64,000 nt of DNA from CBDFKB01 sp965248715 (lineage in GTDB: Bacteria; Pseudomonadota; Alphaproteobacteria; Rhizobiales; Rhizobiaceae), in assembly GCA_965248715.1 (NCBI GenBank), contig CBDFKB010000005.1, positions 186,001 to 250,000 on the forward strand, read 5' to 3'. This document shows positions 60,858 to 64,000 of the stretch, piece after piece. A model generated the notes under the pieces. The model made no database searches. It saw only the letters and a list, made by a program, of their open reading frames with translations, and was not told where the DNA came from. Within the stretch, counting starts at the first letter, position 1, and every line of letters begins with the position of its first letter. Both the position numbers and the translations under genes were made by a program.

Positions 60858-61085
60858 CTACTCCACGGTTTTTAGCTCATGGCTGAGGCCGGCGTCGCCG
60901 ACCACGCGCACCGCTTGGCCATGATGGGTTTCATCAACTAGGATTCGCCGTGGTATGGCACCGATCGATCCGTCCAGGATTGACATGTGTTGATCGGCCA
61001 CCAGATGCCTGATGCCACAATCCTTCAACAAGGTGGTGACGAAGGAAATCAAGACCGGATCGTTCGAGGCGATCAGTTCCCGCAT
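60858..61085 (-). CDS. DUF2007 family protein
   Basis: A 75-residue protein of the DUF2007 family (signal-transducing PII-like small domain): MRELIASNDPVLISFVTTLL, the central HMSILDGSIGAIPRRILV, and a short acidic tail. The function is not established, but the pairing with the TrmN6 gene is conserved in alphaproteobacteria. The start is ATG 61085, with GGAGGG about ten bases upstream. Confidence 0.9.
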   Translation of the reverse strand: MRELIASNDPVLISFVTTLLKDCGIRHLVADQHMSILDGSIGAIPRRILVDETHHGQAVRVVGDAGLSHELKTVE

Positions 61086-61371
61086 TCCGCACAACCCTCC
61101 AATTCAATAGATGAGAAGTTGGCACCGGCAAAGCAACAGATCAACCGGTAGATAGGGCTTTGCGATCACTGTTTGGTTATTGTTAGTGATCGGTCCGCCT
61201 GCAGGTTCGTGGCAATTGCAAAGCGCCACCGATACCGATTTACCGGCGATTGGGGGCAATTTTCGTTGGACCAATCCCCGGTGCGTTGGTGCTTTTGCAC
61301 AATGCCGCTCAACCCTGTTGCAGATCAGCACTTGTGATGGCATAGGGCCGCAGCGTACATTTGATATTACC

Positions 61372-61399
61372 TTGAGCCGGTTAGTCGGTCAGATATATT
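61372..61399 (+). promoter_or_regulatory. candidate sigma-70 promoter of the polyprenyl synthase gene
   Basis: TTGAGC (61372-61377) and TATATT (61394-61399) are separated by 16 bases, 24 bases before the start codon, followed by AAGGGGG (61411-61417) as ribosome binding site. The rest of 61086-61371 shows no gene. Confidence 0.45.
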
Positions 61400-61423
61400 G
61401 GATTGACCAAAAGGGGGCAGTGA

Positions 61424-62443
61424 ATGACAGGGGTGGTAGTACCGATTTCCAGTAGCCGCGATGCGGGAAGTGGTGTGGAAAATCTGGTTAAGTTGGTTCG
61501 CCCGGACATGGCGCGGGTCAATCAGTTGATTTTGTCCAAGGCAGGGTCCGATGTCGAACTGATACCGGAAATCGCCAAGCATTTGATTGATTCAGGCGGC
61601 AAACGGCTGAGACCGATGCTGACCTTGGCTTCTGCGCGATGCTGCGGCTACCGGGGCAACGGCCACATTTTGCTCGCCGCCAGTATTGAGTTCATGCACA
61701 CCGCGACGCTGCTGCACGATGACGTGGTCGATGAAAGCGATCTGCGCCGTGGCAAGTTGGCAGCACGGATGCTTTGGGGCAATCAGGCGAGCGTGTTGGT
61801 CGGCGACTTTTTATTGGGTCAAGCATTTCGGATGATGGTGGAGGTCGGTTCGCTGGACGCGCTGGGCGTACTGTCTAATGCCGCCTCGATTATCGCCGAA
61901 GGCGAAGTTATGCAATTGTCGGCGGCCAAAAACCTCGAGACCACTGAGGATGAATATCTGGCGGTGATCCGCGCCAAGACCGCCGCACTATTTGCCGCCG
62001 CAGCCGAGGTTGGGCCGATCGTGGCTGAGGCGGAACCGGCTATGCGGTCGGCATTTCGCTCCTATGGCAGCAATCTCGGCTTGATCTTTCAACTGGTCGA
62101 CGACGTGCTCGACTATGGTGGCAAGGCAGCCGAGCTAGGCAAGAATGTCGGCGATGATTTCCGCGAAGGCAAAGTAACGTTGCCGGTGGTATTGTGCTAC
62201 CGGCGCGGTAGCGCCGAGGAACGGGGGTTTTGGGTCAAGGCGCTGGAAAAAGGCGAAAATGACGATGCCGCTTTGGAACATGCGCTCGGCCTGATCGCCA
62301 AACACGACACAATTGCAGATACCATCGCGCGGGCCCATCACTACGCCTCAATCGCGCGCGATGCATTGGCACCATTGCCGCAGAGCCCGCACAAGGAAGC
62401 ACTGCTCGATGTGCTCGGATATTGCATTAACCGGGTCAACTGA
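61424..62443 (+). CDS. polyprenyl diphosphate synthase (octaprenyl/decaprenyl type)
   Basis: A 339-residue trans-prenyltransferase. The first aspartate-rich motif is LLHDDVVDESDLRRG and the second QLVDDVLDYGG, with GGKRLRPMLTLASA before them. It builds the long isoprenoid tail used by UbiA (gene at 49120) from the IPP and DMAPP made by the Dxs/IspH pathway also in this window. Tail length cannot be read from sequence. AAGGGGG lies six bases before the ATG. The gene converges with rnhB, overlapping it by eight bases. Confidence 0.95.
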   Translation: MTGVVVPISSSRDAGSGVENLVKLVRPDMARVNQLILSKAGSDVELIPEIAKHLIDSGGKRLRPMLTLASARCCGYRGNGHILLAASIEFMHTATLLHDDVVDESDLRRGKLAARMLWGNQASVLVGDFLLGQAFRMMVEVGSLDALGVLSNAASIIAEGEVMQLSAAKNLETTEDEYLAVIRAKTAALFAAAAEVGPIVAEAEPAMRSAFRSYGSNLGLIFQLVDDVLDYGGKAAELGKNVGDDFREGKVTLPVVLCYRRGSAEERGFWVKALEKGENDDAALEHALGLIAKHDTIADTIARAHHYASIARDALAPLPQSPHKEALLDVLGYCINRVN

Positions 62444-63134
62444 TCGATATAGTTCGCTCAACCGCTTTGCGCCTTACCCCCTGCGCCACCGGGCGAAACG
62501 AATGTCGATGCAATGGGCACGGACCATGCGCCACTAATGCTTGGCGATGAAATTTGGTGCCATAGCCCTTGTGAGCGGCAAACCCGTAGTGTGGCCATTG
62601 CCGGTCCGCCATCGCCATCATCTGGTCGCGCACGGTCTTGGCGACAATGGATGCGGCAGCGATGCTCAAGCTTTTGGCGTCGCCACCGATTACCGCGCGG
62701 GACCTGTATGCGATGTCGCACGGCAGATCGCGGCCGTCGACCAAAATATGAGCGGCATATTGGGGCAATGCCGCTACTGCACCATCCATGGCGATAAGGG
62801 TTGCTTGACGAATATTGATCTGGTCGATCCGCCAAGCGGGAATAGCGACCCATGCAACCAACGCGCATTGCAACAATTGGGCCATGAGCGCCTCGCGCTT
62901 TGCGGCGGACAGTTTTTTAGAATCGTTTAATCCCGCAGGAAATTCGGCCTGATCCAGCACCACCGCGGCTGCCACCACCGGGCCGGCAAGAGGGCCTCTG
63001 CCCGCTTCGTCGACGCCGGCAATCAGACCGCAATGGTTTGGATTTATAACCCGCCACCCCTCTTCAAGCGCAAAATCAGGGGCCGGCGGATAGGAAAAAA
63101 GAGGCGGAGAACCGGTTTTGGGCTGGGGGATCAT
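62436..63134 (-). CDS. rnhB: ribonuclease HII
   Basis: A 232-residue RNase HII. The catalytic acids lie in IAGVDEAGRGPLAGPV (DEAGRG), in VDGRD (the strand ILVDGRD), and in the KSLSIAAASIVAKTVRD segment. It removes misincorporated ribonucleotides from DNA. The start is ATG 63134; a frame continues to 63206 without match. It overlaps the convergent polyprenyl synthase gene by eight bases. rnhA is also in the window. Confidence 0.95.
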   Translation of the reverse strand: MIPQPKTGSPPLFSYPPAPDFALEEGWRVINPNHCGLIAGVDEAGRGPLAGPVVAAAVVLDQAEFPAGLNDSKKLSAAKREALMAQLLQCALVAWVAIPAWRIDQINIRQATLIAMDGAVAALPQYAAHILVDGRDLPCDIAYRSRAVIGGDAKSLSIAAASIVAKTVRDQMMAMADRQWPHYGFAAHKGYGTKFHRQALVAHGPCPLHRHSFRPVAQGVRRKAVERTISIS

Positions 63135-63254
63135 GCGGCGATCTTTGCCCTGAAACCGATTCTCCGCAAGTCCCGGACAGGAAATCAGCAAACACGAATA
63201 AGCCAATTTCGGTGAGGCGATGTCCGGGTGGGGATGGGTTAAACAAAAAAAATT

Positions 63255-64000
63255 CTAAAACAGATCGAGCTGATGCGCCGAACCTCCAGGCGGGCGAAAA
63301 CTGTTGGTATCGAGTGCCAATTTGTCGCCGTTTAACCCAAGTCGCTTGCAAGCGATTTCAAAACGCCGCCCAATCTGCCAGGCATAAGGCCCGCTGCCAC
63401 GCATGCGCTTGCCGAATTCGGCATCATAATCCTTGCCGCCGCGCATGGTCTTCAACACGTTCATGACGTGAAGATAGCGATCTGGATAAACCCGCATCAG
63501 CCAGTCGCGAAACAACGGCGCCACCTCGCCCGGCAGCCTAAGCAGGATAAAGCCGGCCTCGCCGGCGCCAGCTTCGCGGGCTGATTCCAAGATACGTTCC
63601 ATCTCGTGATCGTTCAAAGCCGGGATCAACGGCGCCACCATCACAGAAACCGGGATCCCGGCCGCGGCCAGCTTTTCCATAGTCTCCAGCCGCAACCTTG
63701 GGGTTGCTGCGCGCGGCTCCATCGACCGGCTGAGCCGCCGGTCAAGGGTGGTCACCGACATCGCTACTTTAACCAGCCGCCGCTTCGCCATATCTTGCAA
63801 AATGTCGATATCACGCACAATCAATGCTGATTTTGTGACGATCGCAAGCGGGTGGTTGGCCTTTGACAACACTTCTAAAATTTGCCGGGTAATCCGCCAT
63901 TCGCGTTCCACCGGCTGATAGGGATCGGTATTGGTGCCCATCGCCAACAAGCGCGGCTCATAGCCCTTTTTGGCGAGCTCCTGGCGCAGCCGCGCCGCAG
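63255..64000 (-). CDS. PA0069-family radical SAM protein (partial)
   Basis: The C-terminal 248 codons of a gene that continues past the window. The visible part is the later half of a radical SAM domain of the SplB-like PA0069 family: LLAMGTNTDPYQPVEREWR, ITRQILEVLSKANHPLAIVTKS, and VMVAPLIPALNDHEMERILE. The CxxxCxxC motif that binds the cluster lies upstream, out of view. The function is unknown; relatives are annotated as DNA-repair-photolyase-like. It lies 121 bases upstream of rnhB on the same strand. Confidence 0.88.
   Translation of the reverse strand, partial: AARLRQELAKKGYEPRLLAMGTNTDPYQPVEREWRITRQILEVLSKANHPLAIVTKSALIVRDIDILQDMAKRRLVKVAMSVTTLDRRLSRSMEPRAATPRLRLETMEKLAAAGIPVSVMVAPLIPALNDHEMERILESAREAGAGEAGFILLRLPGEVAPLFRDWLMRVYPDRYLHVMNVLKTMRGGKDYDAEFGKRMRGSGPYAWQIGRRFEIACKRLGLNGDKLALDTNSFRPPGGSAHQLDLF

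Noticed and set aside
61180..61455. 91-codon plus-strand frame upstream of the polyprenyl synthase gene
   Set aside because: It overlaps the promoter, ribosome binding site and start of the synthase gene and has no family features.

Overview
The window is a piece of an alphaproteobacterial chromosome, most likely from Hyphomicrobiales (Rhizobiales) or a close relative. The evidence is the gene content and order: a ctaC-ctaD-ctaB-ctaG-ctaE cluster with DUF983 and SURF1, the ispH-thrB-rnhA run, argH divergent from a tlpA-type thioredoxin with lptM-lysA behind it, the CtrA inhibitor SciP, IalB, a DUF6101 protein, and a trmN6/DUF2007/polyprenyl synthase group. Base composition looks like mid-50s % G+C and even throughout. 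I saw no tRNA, rRNA, CRISPR array, prophage or intact transposase gene.

Layout. 1-5150 (+): end of thrC, an M16 peptidase, a GNAT enzyme and a GGDEF/EAL protein with a broken GGDEF site. 5350-7568: YqgE, a DsbD-like periplasmic protein and a peroxiredoxin. 7569-10030 (-): rnhA, thrB, ispH. 10433-16909 (-): the aa3-type cytochrome c oxidase operon with its assembly factors. 17307-22914: IalB, TldD, a PQQ-type sugar dehydrogenase, PdxH, a surface lipoprotein, a DnaJ-class protein. 23349-31664 (+): fabI, a histidine phosphatase, aroC, a RibB with degenerate RibA-like tail, an FG-GAP protein, a deacetylase, xseB, dxs. 31743-37499: an orphan exported protein, acyl-CoA dehydrogenase, Sua5, a GlcD-type oxidase, DUF6101. 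37716-42650: lysA, lptM, argH, tlpA and a hydrolase. 42669-47875: M24 peptidase, sterol-desaturase-type hydroxylase, lipoprotein, thiamine pyrophosphokinase, YdcF, SciP. 47876-49119: a repeat block with a tripled 288-bp unit. 49120-58454: ubiA, purD, a GDCCVxC protein, a MerF-like protein fused translationally to glyS, small genes, glyQ, an MFS transporter. 58757-64000: a small membrane protein, S49 peptidase, trmN6, DUF2007, polyprenyl diphosphate synthase, RNase HII, and a radical SAM protein cut by the window end.

The genes are nearly all housekeeping: respiration, isoprenoid and quinone synthesis (dxs, ispH, polyprenyl synthase, ubiA), amino-acid, purine, riboflavin, PLP and thiamine metabolism, and translation. 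The unusual content lies between genes. At least five families of short palindromic or terminal-inverted-repeat elements occupy most intergenic gaps. The most interesting is a roughly 300-bp family (10061-10380, 23026-23326, 39293-39593). Its three full copies all sit 22-46 bases upstream of a start codon (ispH, fabI, lptM), all with the same end facing the gene. In two cases that end makes an extended -10-like motif at the junction, and the internal stems show a compensatory base-pair change between copies. This may be a structured repeat that doubles as a portable promoter or leader; it is the best candidate here for something undescribed. A second point of interest is the glyS-merF coupling next to a cysteine-rich GDCCVxC protein whose start codon abuts a nested set of CTAG-bounded palindromes.
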